DNA of 64,000 nt from Heterobilharzia americana (lineage: Eukaryota > Platyhelminthes > Trematoda > Strigeidida > Schistosomatidae). Below the pieces are notes generated by a model that worked only from the letters and a program-made list of their open reading frames with translations, did no database searches and was not told the origin of the DNA. Shown piece by piece: positions 48,591 through 60,840 of this stretch (its first letter is position 1; each line of letters begins with the position of its first letter). The position numbers and the translations under genes were made by a program. Location: the NCBI GenBank assembly GCA_944470555.2, contig OX104131.1, positions 17,166,515 through 17,230,514 on the forward strand, read 5' to 3'.

Positions 48591-49309
48591 AGTATAAAAG
48601 TGAAGAAGGAATGAAAAGCTAAACGGTATTGAAGAGCTACATAGCTGTTACTTTGGACTGATATCACAGAAAAGACTTGGAAAACAACAGAGTATTGGGT
48701 ACCAGTTCTATTTCTAGTTTGGGACTTTTCATCATCAAGTGTATTTGTTTCCTAGCATGATCACATCTAGACGCCTTCAGCAGAACATGTTACAGTTCAG
48801 CAACTTGAATCGGTCCTGCAGTAAGCTAAGGTGTTCAAAGTTATCAAGTGGAAATCATATTGCAAATAACTGAATTCCGAAACTATTGTACCAATGGCAT
48901 CCAAAGAAATGAGCTAATAGGCTAGACGAAAAAAAATCAAAATACAGAGGAGATCAATAGGTTTCCTTGATTAAAATGGTCCTCTCGAGAAATCTCAAGA
49001 ACCGAACTGATACATTCAGCTGACAAACAGTCAAGAATGTGAAGAAACATAAGGAGTTACCAGTTTCTACCGTTCACAGAATCTGTTATTTTGATGAGTA
49101 AAGATAAACTTTCCCATTAAGGAAGATCTTTTAGTTCAATTCGTCACTCAGCATAAAATTTAAAAAAAGAGAAAACAAATAGATAACTCAAATCCATTTT
49201 AAGTAAAGAGACCAATGAACAGATTACTCCATACCAAACAACGATGTAAGTAGTCTGACGCTAGTTGAACAGATCCAAAGAATTTGCTTAATACATCGAG
49301 TGAGTGAGT
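48591..49309. other. No gene recognised
   Basis: A weak E-like remnant lies at about 48690-48760; otherwise unassigned. An upstream exon of the AFAP1-like gene was looked for here and not found. Confidence 0.35.
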
Positions 49310-51345
49310 GATAGGTAACAGTAGACAGTTATTGAGACTCATAAAGGAAACTGAAGCGAAAAAATCAAAAACGGTTAGTGAGAATATAGCAGACAAGAAC
49401 GTGTCTGCGATTCAATCGCAGACGAGATGACAGGAACCATGAGAACACTTCGAGGGACAGTTTAACTCACCTCCAGTCACCATTGTGTTACCCGCTATCC
49501 AATCGAATACTGAATGAAACATTCAGACAAACCCCCAAACACTTCCACAAGTCGAGAAAGCAGCAGGTAACTTCAAACAAAGAAGGGAGGCAACACCACA
49601 CAAACTAACTCTTCAGCTATACAACGATGGTCGCAGAGTCCCTCTAGTCAGGTTAACGCTAGTGTTAACTACTATATGCATTTCAAATACGATCCTCTCC
49701 CACAGCTCCCAATCATTGATTATCCCAGTCTTCAACAAAGGCCAGAAGTCCTCTTCTCATAAACACTGAAGAATCAGCCTCACAAACATAGTGTCTAAAA
49801 TCATACGTTCTACAATTCTTCGACATCTGAGTGGACCTAGGAAACAGTAAGCCCGAGAAAACCAGGCAGGCAGCCTCTACAACCGGACACAGGTCTATCG
49901 ACCAAATATTCACACTATGCCAGCTTCCGGAACACTTACACACTTACCAACCACCGACAACAGCTGTAGTCCTCAATCCAAAGGCAGGCAGCGTACGACT
50001 ACTCTCTTCGTCGAGAAGTCTCACTGGAACGTATACCGAGTAACTACATCACTTTATTAAAGGCTCTCTACTCAAACACTCGTCGGCGTCTTACAGCCTA
50101 TCGTCAGGTGTCAAGCCACCTATGCTCATACAACACTGGTCTCCGTCAAGGGTGACCACTATCTCCATTCTTATTCAATTTTAAAACAGACATTCTAAAG
50201 GAGGTCTCCACCCCCCACCCCCACCCCCCACCTCCCCGTCACCTGATTACACACACGTTGACCTAATATCAGGGGAATTCTCGTTAAACCTAGAATATCA
50301 AAATGACATAGTCCTTCCTGTTAGGTGAAGACGCTGACAACATGCAGAGTCTTCTGAACACTTTGAGTGGCAATTTCACAATGTACGGCATGCGTTTCTC
50401 ACCACCCAAATCCAAATTCTTGCTCCACAATTCGTCTTCAACGGTCTCGCGGATAACAATACAGAGTGTCGACCACCTCACCTACCTGGAAAGAAGGATC
50501 AGACCTGGTAGCCGCCTCAGCGGTCGATGAAATCTCTGCACGGATACAAAAGGCTCGGTTGGCTTTCGCCAACTTACGCCACCTGTGGCCCCACCTTCAT
50601 ATCCGACTGTCTGTCAACGGTCGCGTGTACTGCACACAAGTCCGCTCTGTTCTACTCAATGTCTGTGAAACATGCCCATTGACGGTGGAAGACATGAACA
50701 GGCTGGCTTCAGGTGTTTGACCACCGTCGCCTTCGTAGTATACGCCGTATCCCATAGTGTCACCACCTGAGTAACACAGAAGTCAACTGTAGAGTTTTAG
50801 GGAGAAGAGGTAAGTTAGTTGACACACCTTTGTGAACCTTCATCGACTGAGATGATTGCCTCCGACATATGTTATGTAGACCTAGTCGTTGTCCGCCTCG
50901 TCACATAATGTTGGTCGAAGTAGGTCCATGCTGGGAAAATGCCTGAGGTGGCCGGACTAAAACATAGCATCAATCTATGAAGTCTCTGACTGTTGGTTTG
51001 ATTCATCCACGGCGATGTAGACTAGGTGGTTGGGGTCCGCGGGACAAAAGGAACCAGTGGTTGGAGACTTTAGGTGATGGCATGGCTCAGAACCGAAGTC
51101 ACTGGCGCAGATGTATACACACATTATCCTCATCTTAACGACGCTATACTGAATCTCTCATTCTTCTTTTCTCTCTTTTCCTACTTTATATTTCTTTTGA
51201 CTGAATTCTCTTTTCTTCATCTTCCACTTCACTGTTTTTTTTTAATTCATGTAGTGATATGAGTTGTGGCGACTCTGACCGTTACGCAGTAATGCCTGGT
51301 CCCGTGTTGATTTGGACGGATGGATTGAGTCAAACATCGAATGGG
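49310..51345 (+). mobile_element. Broken LINE copy B2, near-identical to B1
   Basis: It starts with the linker (GGTAACAGTAGACAGTTATT, shared with 58231) and continues as B1 does, base for base over about 1.8 kb with few differences. The same YQND motif C, the same C-rich insert (50209-50236) and the same frame breaks are present. It reaches the true 3' end ('cgcagtaatgcctggtccc'). Confidence 0.82.
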
Positions 51346-52639
51346 AACAACGTTGTGTACAATTCTATGTTTGTTTGTTGGAAATTTTCATACTGTGAAA
51401 TAGGATTACTTACTGGACAACGTTTTGAACGGTATTTGTCGTTCATATTCATATGAAAGGTAGGATAAATTTTGGTCAAAACGTCAACACGTGTAATATC
51501 CAACTAAATTACTAAATAACACGGGGTTATACATTAATAGTTATGATTACCTGCCAAAAATATTCACTAGATATACTAACAATCAACTTATTTTAGCTAC
51601 TCGAAAAATTCTGTTTGTCTAAAACGTCACCGCAAGTGGAGAGTGAGTTTTGAAAGTGTGACTTTTTGGCTGAAAGATTGATGATTAACACCAGATGAAA
51701 TACATCACTGCTAAAACTGTTTTTAAGTTCATTCTACATTCTTCTCAGTAAAACATTGATAAACCCATGTACTCGTCTCATAAAACGATCAGGTAAATAC
51801 TATTCAGTTGTGAATTTTTCTATTGCCTAGTGGATGTAGGCAATAAGAAAACGGTCGAACAAAGCGAACATGGAAACACATTCACACAAGTAGATATCTA
51901 CACCATGAACAGAATTGTAGCATGCATCAACACATATTAAAAATAAAATGAAGATGAACAGTAGCGTGAAAAGTATCCATCTGTAAACCTGAAATAAACC
52001 TTTGAGTGAATTCAATGAAAATAAATACCAAAATATTAGCAGAAAGTGAGTACATTTATCTAGATGACTGTAGACAAGACGAAGAAAAGAAAATTGAATA
52101 GAACAGAAAAGCATAGTCAATACCCACATATACATGCGAGAATCTACTGGAATCATGATTCAACTTGTTTGTCGGTTATTGTTTTTTCTTTCTTTCAGAT
52201 GACCATAACAGAAGTACGAAAAAGTAAGCTAATATAAATCAACTTTAATATAAGGGGTGAGTTCATAAATACCGGGAGTAGCCGTCATTATGCAGATGAG
52301 TGAAGTATATAAGAAGGTAAAACAGTATACCATGAAATTAGTACAGGTTAATAAACATGAAATCAATGACACTAAGTTTAGAGCAAAATAACAATCATAT
52401 GGTAAACAGGTACGAAAATAAAACAGACATAGAGATTCCAGTATTACTCAACACTTGATGTGAATATGCTCAGGAGGCATTGATCAACTGCTTAAGTGTA
52501 TATAACTTTAAGGTGTCTCCAGTCATGGGTACTGATAGTATTTTATCAATCGTTTTGCAAAATGACCACTAAGTTACAAGACTCATCATCAAAAAGTACA
52601 CTTTGATAGATATTAGTTCGTGTTCGGCAACTAGTAGGA
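51346..52639. other. No gene recognised
   Basis: A hydrophobic minus frame at 51827-52156 looks like AT-driven chance. Confidence 0.4.
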
Positions 52640-53285
52640 ATACCTAGAAATAGGTTTCACGCTTCTTACCACTCCTCAGAAAATCATGTCTGAAAACTCA
52701 ATGCAATTAGTGTCCCGTCTGACATTCAAACAAGCCTCATACACTCCTCCACTCACACACATTACCACTAACCTCTACCAACCACCATTAACTTCCTGAA
52801 GAACTAAATTACACACATCGATTAGTCACTCGACAACAATCCATTACATCCCACCATCTCACCTCACTAATGACCACATTTCATCCATCATTTCACACTG
52901 CGGTCACCTAGCTAAAACACTGTGAAATATCACCGTCTACATTCATCCTGGCTCCCTCTAAACAAATAATACTCACAACAGTAGAATACACCAAAATTAT
53001 ACTCATTTGAGCACATCCTCATCTATCCAACTCATGAACAATAAACCAAACAAAACTCACAACTATCACTGAAGTAAAACAGTTCAAATTGCAGCATTCC
53101 ATAACTAATGTTAAAGGAAAAACTGTATAGAAATGGTATATTATTAAATGAACAAGAAAGACATGATTGGAGAGAGTACAAATAAGTGAAAGGTAATACG
53201 TTGTTGAAAATGTCGGTGGATTTTGAGTGATAATTACTATCAGTCGTGAAATATTGTTGCACAACTTCTAGATGACTACAACCAG
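52640..53285. repeat. 640-bp dispersed repeat, copy A2
   Basis: Same orientation and extent as 39050-39690, with scattered single-base differences and a 2-base insertion. Flanks differ completely. Confidence 0.75.
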
Positions 53286-54654
53286 ACCACCTCCACTTTC
53301 TTGAACGGCTCGGTGGGTCAATAGTTTAGACCCTTCTCAAACCACCATGGTTTCAGTAAGTTGAAATCAACAGTAACAATGTCTAGCGCATGAAGCTGTA
53401 TATATGCTGATCAACTTGATTTTATTCAAAAATTAATGCAACTCAACCTACTACAAGTGCTTATGTACCACACTCATTATGTGAGACCTTATGATACCTA
53501 CTCATTTATTCAGACTAAACTGGGTGGAGCGGAGTTCGAAGCCAGGACTAACTCTTTGAAAGGACAGTCGTTAAACCAATCAGGCACAACTCCAACTTGA
53601 CTGAGAAAGCTAAATTATCGAAGGTGAAATTACCTGTTTTTCTTTTCCTTCATTTCTTTCAATACTTTGAATAGTACCTCCGATTACACAAATCTCTGAG
53701 GTAAGTGGCCAAATGATAAAACCTTTAAGGTGTAAACCTATTAACTACGATAATAATTTGCTATTACACCATGTGAAGCAATATCTTCGACTAAAATACT
53801 ACAAACATGGTTGACGATTCAAACAGACATGCAGAACAATATTAAACTCGGTAAAAGAGTACATTGGTCTAAGATATCCCACTTTCCAACGGTATAATGA
53901 GAAGAAAAAAACGGTACACTTAAAAGGAAGATTGGATGAATGGATCAATCAAAAAATACAGAGCAAAAATGAATTCGCCTACAATATCATGAATGCTGTA
54001 ATAGATCCAAGAGTTAGAGAACAGGAATTCTACCTAGTATATTTCCATTCAACTAAACTCCAGTGACGTTGATTCTCACTAAACTGACCAATCACCTTGA
54101 AGACGGTATATCACCAAAGCATATGTAAACCAATAAGATCAAGGTCACCCGTATGTTGGCAACAAGTTGGAGAGTTCTAGATGGTTCTATGGTATTTTTT
54201 GGTAAAATATTGTAGGGTTTGTTTTGTATTATACTTCTCTAAGAAACAGAAAACTCCAGAAGAGCTTAGAAGTTACAGTTACGGATATTCCTTACTATTG
54301 GTTAACTATTTCTATAAAAAAACTAGGAACAGACGGCCATAGTTTTTAAGTTTCTCCAGAGTTTCGAATTAAGTTAATAAATCAACATAAAATTCTGTTT
54401 TAACTGGTGAACTAAGTATGCTATTGAACTCCAAATCAAAAGCAATGGTGTAGGGGATTATCACCAAGATTATGATATAATATAATTGTGTCCATTCTTG
54501 CATTCAAATCCAAACTCACGGTGAGTTGCTTATTTGTGAAAAAAGAAAACCCACCGATCACTGTTTCACTATTCCAGTATGATTTACCCGAATTGAATTC
54601 AGAAATATTCGTAGCCTAGATTAAGCAAATTTATAATAAAAATCGCGGAATGAC
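53286..54654. other. No gene recognised
   Basis: Nothing assigned. Confidence 0.4.
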
Positions 54655-54833
54655 AAAAGTTGGAAAACTGCTGAAAACCTGGGAGCACTGGGAAGTTGGT
54701 TCATTCTAATATATGACTCCTTATTAGTGCCCACTGAGTCCCATACTAGGACAAAACAGCCATTTAGTGATTCTACGTTGTGAATAGTTTTCTAACTGAT
54801 GTCAACTTGGGAACCCTCAAAACCCCCCGAAAT
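54655..54833. repeat. Family E short inverted dimer, decayed
   Basis: Arms at about 54660-54725 and 54745-54815 meet within the hammerhead block, as in the 45.1-kb copy. AAATTTAT at 54627-54634 and 54835-54842 may be a target duplication but is low complexity. Confidence 0.5.
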
Positions 54834-54876
54834 TAAATTTATGATATTCTGATTATTCCTCAGATTTATATTCTGC

Positions 54877-55266
54877 ATAGCGCTCATCAACAGCTCGATA
54901 CTGAAGATCAGATGGCCAGAATAATAAGAATAAGTAACAAGGAACTCTGGCCTGCCAACGAACCAACCAAGAACCTATCGCCCAACAAATATGCAGAAGA
55001 AAGTGGAGATGGATTTGGCATACACTGAGAAGACCGATTGGGAACATCATGCGCCAAGCCCTCAAGTGGAACCCGAAGGGGAAACGACGAGTTAGGGGTC
55101 CGAGGGTGACATGGAGGAGACCGTGTGAGGAAGAAACGAAAGCTTCTGGGCAGTGGTGGAGCCAGGTTGAAAAGACTGCAGAGAAGAGAGTGAAATGGCA
55201 ACGTGATACTGGAGCCCTATGTTTCACTAGAAATCCAAAGGACAAATAATAATAATAGTGCTCATC
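54877..55266 (+). mobile_element. 5'-truncated RTE-type LINE with target-site duplication
   Basis: ATAGCGCTCATC (54877-54888) and ATAGTGCTCATC (55255-55266) match at 11 of 12. The insert is the last 370 bases of the 32.6-kb element type, with the frame MRQALKWNPKGKRR and an (AAT)n tail. It is less damaged than the long copy in this part. Confidence 0.8.
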
Positions 55267-55824
55267 TAGTTGGTCAACTGAACTCAGTTATATGCTACAT
55301 TATTTATTTGATATTTCTAATCCTATAATAATAAAAAAACTCAGACAGGACTCGAAAGTAGATGATCACCGAGTAAGTTAAGTTGGACTTATATTCGAGT
55401 TGATGATTGTATTTGTTTTAAAGGACGTTTCACCACCAACAACAAAAAGATTACTTTATAACACTGTTTTGTAAATGTTTTTACAAGCTTTCAACTTAAC
55501 TCGTCATTGGTAAAAGTGACTGAAGAAAGTTGTTCAATTTTTGGCCGAAACAGTTTTGTCACCTTTGTAACTGAATATGTGCATTTTTAATGTCTTAAAC
55601 AAAGAACTTGTAAATTTAACAGACTTTTAGATAAAAGAATTTGCTAGCATACATTGTCTTAGTGACTCATTAGTGTGAAAAATAAGAGTATAGTATGTGC
55701 AGCATAATACACATTAGATCTAGGCGCAAAAAACCATGGTTACGTGAGAATGCAAAAATCAAATCAGACTAACCAAGTCACAAGGTATATTTAGCGTTAC
55801 GTTTGAATGGCAGAAATGTAGATA
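55267..55824. other. No gene recognised
   Basis: Nothing assigned. Confidence 0.4.
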
Positions 55825-56390
55825 AACAAATCAATGTACAACCTGGAAAAGAAATGGATAGGTTCAATTTGCCATATGTCATAGTAGCATGAAAAGAACA
55901 AGTGGGTAGAAAATACAAGTGGTATTAAGGTAGACAGAAGTGAATGGGAAGAAACAGAATATTAGGATTAATGTTAATGAAAATATCCAAGATAACAAAG
56001 AGTGTATACATCTGAACCACCATAACCAATTTCCAGCCATGTCACCAAGAGCATTCAGCCGCTGATTCTCACTGTCTCGAGAAACCCATTAAAACAACCT
56101 AGAACTCCGCACACAGGCCAAACAAACACTCAAAGACTTAATGGACTGGTATCAGGTTTTAGTCTACAACACCTTCCAGCCCAATTCTACTTTGACTAAC
56201 ATCACACGTCGAGGTAGACGGTGACTCGGTATATGGAACACATTTCAAAGCCATCTCCATTGCCAGAGGTTTATAGCCTCATCGATTGACTTGTCTACCT
56301 TACCTAGTGACTAGCACCCTTCACCTAACCTCAAAACGCCTAAAACGGTGATTCAGTCGCACGCCAGCAATGCTATACAAACACGCCCAG
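55825..56390 (-). mobile_element. LINE 3' fragment, reversed, abutting a forward copy
   Basis: It holds the reversed 3' UTR (55825-55970) and the reversed C-terminal coding part (GTCGAGGTAGACGGTGACTC). It stops close to where the forward LINE 5' end begins. Confidence 0.6.
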
Positions 56391-59300
56391 TCGATAGCTG
56401 CTACCTTGATGTAGTGGTCGGGTTTGCACATCATAATAACTCAACGAGCTATGCTGGTGGAACGCTTGTTCCCTCAGGCTCCTACAAGCCAGAAAGGTTT
56501 ATGAATAGTAGTAGTGTTAATTGCTACAATATGATGGCGGTCTGAGGACGAAGTCGTACCGCTGTTAGGTGGATGAGGTGTGGCAGTAGTAAGGTGTTTC
56601 CCCTGGATGATCAGCAATGCTATGATGATGTTGCCTTCACTAAGGGGAATAAGCTGTTAGAAAAGATTGGCAATAAAACAGTACACTCCTCGCTGACCCA
56701 TGGTATTCTGGTCCTAGCGGCATAGGTCTTCCCTGTCCAGCGTTAAAAAAACCAAATCTCACATCAGCAACCAGCACAAAACTGTGAGTGACAGGCCTAA
56801 AGCAGATATCCAATGGGCTCTGTGATCACATAAACCTTTTTCTCTTTCAGGTACCCTGAGAAGAAATTAGCTTCCATGGTGTAGGCAGCCGGGAAGTCTC
56901 GACCACCCTCATAACTCTCCCAGCACTCAAACTCCCTCACATCACTGTCAACCTCCCACATCCTTACCTTCTAATTTTCCTTCACGTCTCTCAGTCAATT
57001 ATCATACATTATCTTCGGCTTCTTCCACCTCTGTAGCTCTCGACAGCGATCTAAGTTCTCAGAATAGAATCCTTGGTCTCCTGAAACCACGCTCCAAACC
57101 ACACATTGGAGCTTTCAATGTCGACACCCTCCACTAGTTTGGGCCACTGATACGTGCTACGTTTTTGAGACACGTACACCGCACCCATGAGTGGTTATTC
57201 ACTTAACCCCACCAACACGGCTAATCCGCAAAATCCGCGCCTCGAGTTTCTGGAGATTCACTGGCTAGTTCTCGTGGTCTTGCAGATGTAGGCATAGAAC
57301 TAAGTGGCGAAGATCAAAGTGCACTGTTCGACTGGATCTTAGCTGAAAGTCACCCGTGCATTGTTTGACTGAACAGTGCAGTGAAGACTGATAAGAATAG
57401 TTGAAACTCATCATTGTCTTCTTGTAATTCCTACTTAAGCACTCACTGACTGCAGCTCGGATGAGTTCAACTGAGAACTGTCTAGCCTCCTACTGAAACC
57501 CAAGCGTTTAGACAAGGTAGTTGATGAAGGTGATTTCAACGCACAAGTGGTTAGGCTAAGTGAGGCAGAATGTCACTAAGATGGAACTTTTGGAACCCTA
57601 GCCGATGGAACAGATAACGGCGATCGCCTACTACAACTTAGTTCAGCCAACGACCAATTTCTGACCAGCGTAAACTTCAGACTTGAAGAAAGACATTATC
57701 TGACGTGGCGTTCACCGGTATCGGCTTACCGATGGACACAGACAGACTACATTGCCATCAGTCATCGCTGAAGTGGGTCGGTGGAGGACTTCCGCTCCGC
57801 CTAGAACACGTGTTTGGACAGTGATCACGCTTTGGTTCCAGCACGTCCATGTCTGTGTCAAAATGGATGTAGAAAATATTTAGCAACAAGACCATCAACG
57901 TACAGTTGGACAATGAGAGCACTAAGACCGCTTTCAATGAGAAGCTGACTCGGCACTTATCGGAAGTGAAAAACATCACCCATCGACAAAAAGCTTGATG
58001 CTATCTCCAGTCTGCTGTGAAAATAGCGAAGACCTATCCAGCTCTCAGAGTGCCTCAAAACAGTGGATCTCAGCAGCTTCTTCTGAATCGACGGATCCAC
58101 GCGAACGCATCCTTTCAGGCCCAAGCACGGTGAGGAGTGAACGCAACTCAAACGTAAACACAAAAGTTTACACAATAACCACGAAAAGCGGTGGGCAGCG
58201 AAGGCTGGACAGATGGAAAAAGCAGTGGCGATAGGTAACAGTAGACAGTTATTTAAAATTACTAATAAACTGGAAAAAAGGTCAGTGACCAGGGAGATTA
58301 TAGCGGAGAAGGATAGGTCTGCGACTCACCTGCAGGGCAAAACGACTCGGACGACGGCCGGAACACTCCCAGGAACAGTTTAACTAGCCTCCAGCTGCTA
58401 TTACATTGCCTACTATCCAGTCAGAGATCGAATGGAACATCCATAAAGGACTCCGAAAACTTATAGAAGTCAAGAAAGCTCTAGGTAATCTGAAACGCAG
58501 AATGGCAGCCAGACCAGACGGACTGTTTCCACAGGTATTCTAGGACGGTCGTCAAGTAGCTTTAGTGAACTGAAGTCGCGAACAGTGTGTGCGAGTCAGA
58601 TATCATCCCCTCCAACCGGTCTCAATCACTGATTGTTCCAGGTCTTCAAGAAAGGTAATAAGTCCTCCAATGATAATTATAGAGGAATCAATTTGACGAA
58701 TATAGTGTCTAAGATTATAGATTCCACTATTATTAGACGTCTGCTTCGTGCGCAGGAACACCAAACGCGACAAAACCAAGCACGCTTTAGACTTGGCCAT
58801 AGGTGTATCGATCAGATATTTACACTCCACCAGGTTCTGGAATATAGGCACACATACCGACGCTGGAAACTAACGATATTTCTCGACCTGAAGGCGGCGT
58901 TGGATTCCGTAGATCGAGAGGTCTTGTGGTAGCGAGTCTCACAAAAATGGATGCCGGGTAACTACGCCACTCCACTGAAGGTTCTTTAGTCGGACACTCG
59001 TAGGCCTATAGTTGGTTATCAAGTGAGCTGTGTACATTAAGTAATATCCATCCACTCTCTCCATTCCCATTTAATTTTGTCAGAGACTTTGTTATGATTT
59101 CACAGGGATTGATCTGACCGTATGAGAGTCCTTGGTAAATCTATATTACGCAGACGACATAGTTTTGTTAGATGAGGATGCTGACAAGATACGGGAGCGT
59201 TCCTCGTCATCCAAATGCAAATTTTGGCCCAAAGACTGGTTTTCAGAGGTACCCCGGCTAGAAATAGAGAGCGGAGCGGTTGACTTTTTTGATAATTTCA

Positions 59301-60110
59301 CGTATCTGGGAAGTCCGATCTGCCCTCGTAGGTCAGTGGCCGACAAAACCTCTGCACGAATACAAAAGCTATATTGGCATTTACCAACCTACACTACTTA
59401 TGGCGCCGCCGCGATATCCGATTGGGTTAATATAGTCGAGTGTACTGTGTTTCAGTCCCTCTCTTATACTCTATGGCTGTGAAACATGACCATCTAGAGT
59501 AGAGGAAATGAGAAAACTTCTGGTCTTTGATCACTGTTGCTTTTGTAGCACAGGCTGTGTCGCGTACTCACCATGTCCGCAACGCAGAAGTCAGGTGTAA
59601 AGTTTTAGGGACGAGAGGAAAGTTATTTGATAGGATCGTGTACCTTTAGCGACTGGGATGTGCGTTACGCACGCCTAGTCATCGTCTGCTTCGTTGTACA
59701 ATGTTGGTTAAAGTATGTTCAGACTGGAAAAAGGCTCTGGGTGGTCAGACTAAAACATCGCATTACTGTATGAAGTCTTTGACTGTTGATCTGAGCCATG
59801 TTAGGAGTTGCAGACTCGCCGCTTGGAGTCCATATGGAAACAGAAACCAGAGGTTGGAGACTCTAGGTGATATGGCTCACAGTCGATGTCAGTGGCGCAC
59901 ATGTAACTACACTTTTTTTTCATCTGAACCCTCATAATGAATTTGAAATTTCCTCCCTTTTACTACTTTCTACTGTTTTTGACCGATTTTTATTTCTTTT
60001 TTCATCTTTCATCTTATCGCTTTGATGTTTGTTTTACTGGTATGAGTGTGGTAACTTGGACAGTTTCGCAGTAACTCCTGGTCCTATGTTGATATTGATC
60101 GACTGATGAA
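56390..60110 (+). mobile_element. Most complete SR2/RTE-like LINE copy, inactive
   Basis: The 5' UTR is at 56390-57080. Endonuclease remains at about 57090-57780 include GAFNVDTLH, SGDSLASSRGLADVGIELSG and the block matching DKGDRLL. A linker at 57870-58370 follows, then the RT at 58600-59500. NYRGINLTNIVSKIIDSTI is kept, with motif A FLDLKAALDSVDREVLW and motif C YYADDIVLLDEDAD at about 59144-59185. The C-terminal tail and 3' UTR end near 60110 with 'gcagtaactcctggtccta'. Many stops and shifts break it. Motif A and YADD are intact, but the block between them is shortened and motif B is poor. Confidence 0.78.
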
Positions 60111-60649
60111 GACACCAGTCGTAAGGAACCTGTTATCTGTTACTATCTTCTGCTTTCAACCACCGTATCTCATAGACACATAATTTGGTTTTCATGGTGG
60201 CCAAGACCTACTCGTCACAACAGGTGAAGACCAGCAAAATCAAGATCCTTAACTTTAACACTTACCGATAATAAACAGAAAAACGTAGAATTTTATCGTG
60301 AAGGACCAACTGTTTAGAGAAGAGTTTATTCGATTTCGGTGACTGACCTAGGTCATTCATGTAAGGTATTTTTAGACGAAAAGGTGCATATTACGAGAAA
60401 TTTGAAGCTGACATTCACACGAAAACCCACTTCCTAATTTTTATTTTAACTAACCAGCAAATTCATGCGGTTCCATTATTATCTCTATAGATTGATGAAA
60501 TAAGTTGAGAAACTCACACTATGTCAAAATTAGTGAAATAAACCTTTACAGACGGATCCACCAGTGCAGAACAGAGGTTGAGTAATTCGACCCAGCACAG
60601 AAACGAGAAATTGCAAGTATCATTAAACAAAAACTTATACCGGCTGCAC
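60111..60649. other. No gene recognised
   Basis: Nothing assigned. Confidence 0.4.
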
Positions 60650-60840
60650 AAGAGATGGCTCTTGTTCGCCAGCAGCCTAGTGGATAAGGCTTTGGCGTTT
60701 GAAGTAACGGGTGCCGGGTTCGAGTCCCAGTGGAAACAACACTTACTGCGGTGCAGATACACCCAAGTGATGAGTCCCTAATAGGACGAAACGTACGTCT
60801 TGGACTTCACTACTAGCCACCAAGTAGACTCCAAAATAGT
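60650..60840 (+). repeat. Family D (Sm-alpha-like) SINE, nearly full
   Basis: The tRNA-like head (GCAGCCTAGTGGATAAGG, GGGTTCGAGTCCC) is followed by ACTTACTGCGGTGCAGATAC, the hammerhead and the tail CACTACTAGCCACC. Confidence 0.8.
60761..60803 (+). ncRNA. Hammerhead ribozyme with C3 to G change
   Basis: Stem I is CCAA/TTGG. The core reads GTGATGAG where CTGATGAG is expected (G at 60767). Stem II GTCC/GGAC, GAAA, the palindromic stem III ACGTACGT and the GTC triplet are all perfect. C3 pairs with G8 in the active site, so this copy is probably dead despite its fine structure. Confidence 0.75.

Noticed and set aside
51827..52156. 109-codon hydrophobic minus-strand frame
   Set aside because: AT-rich composition gives Leu/Phe/Ile runs; no charged flanks, splice sites or repeat of a family pattern.
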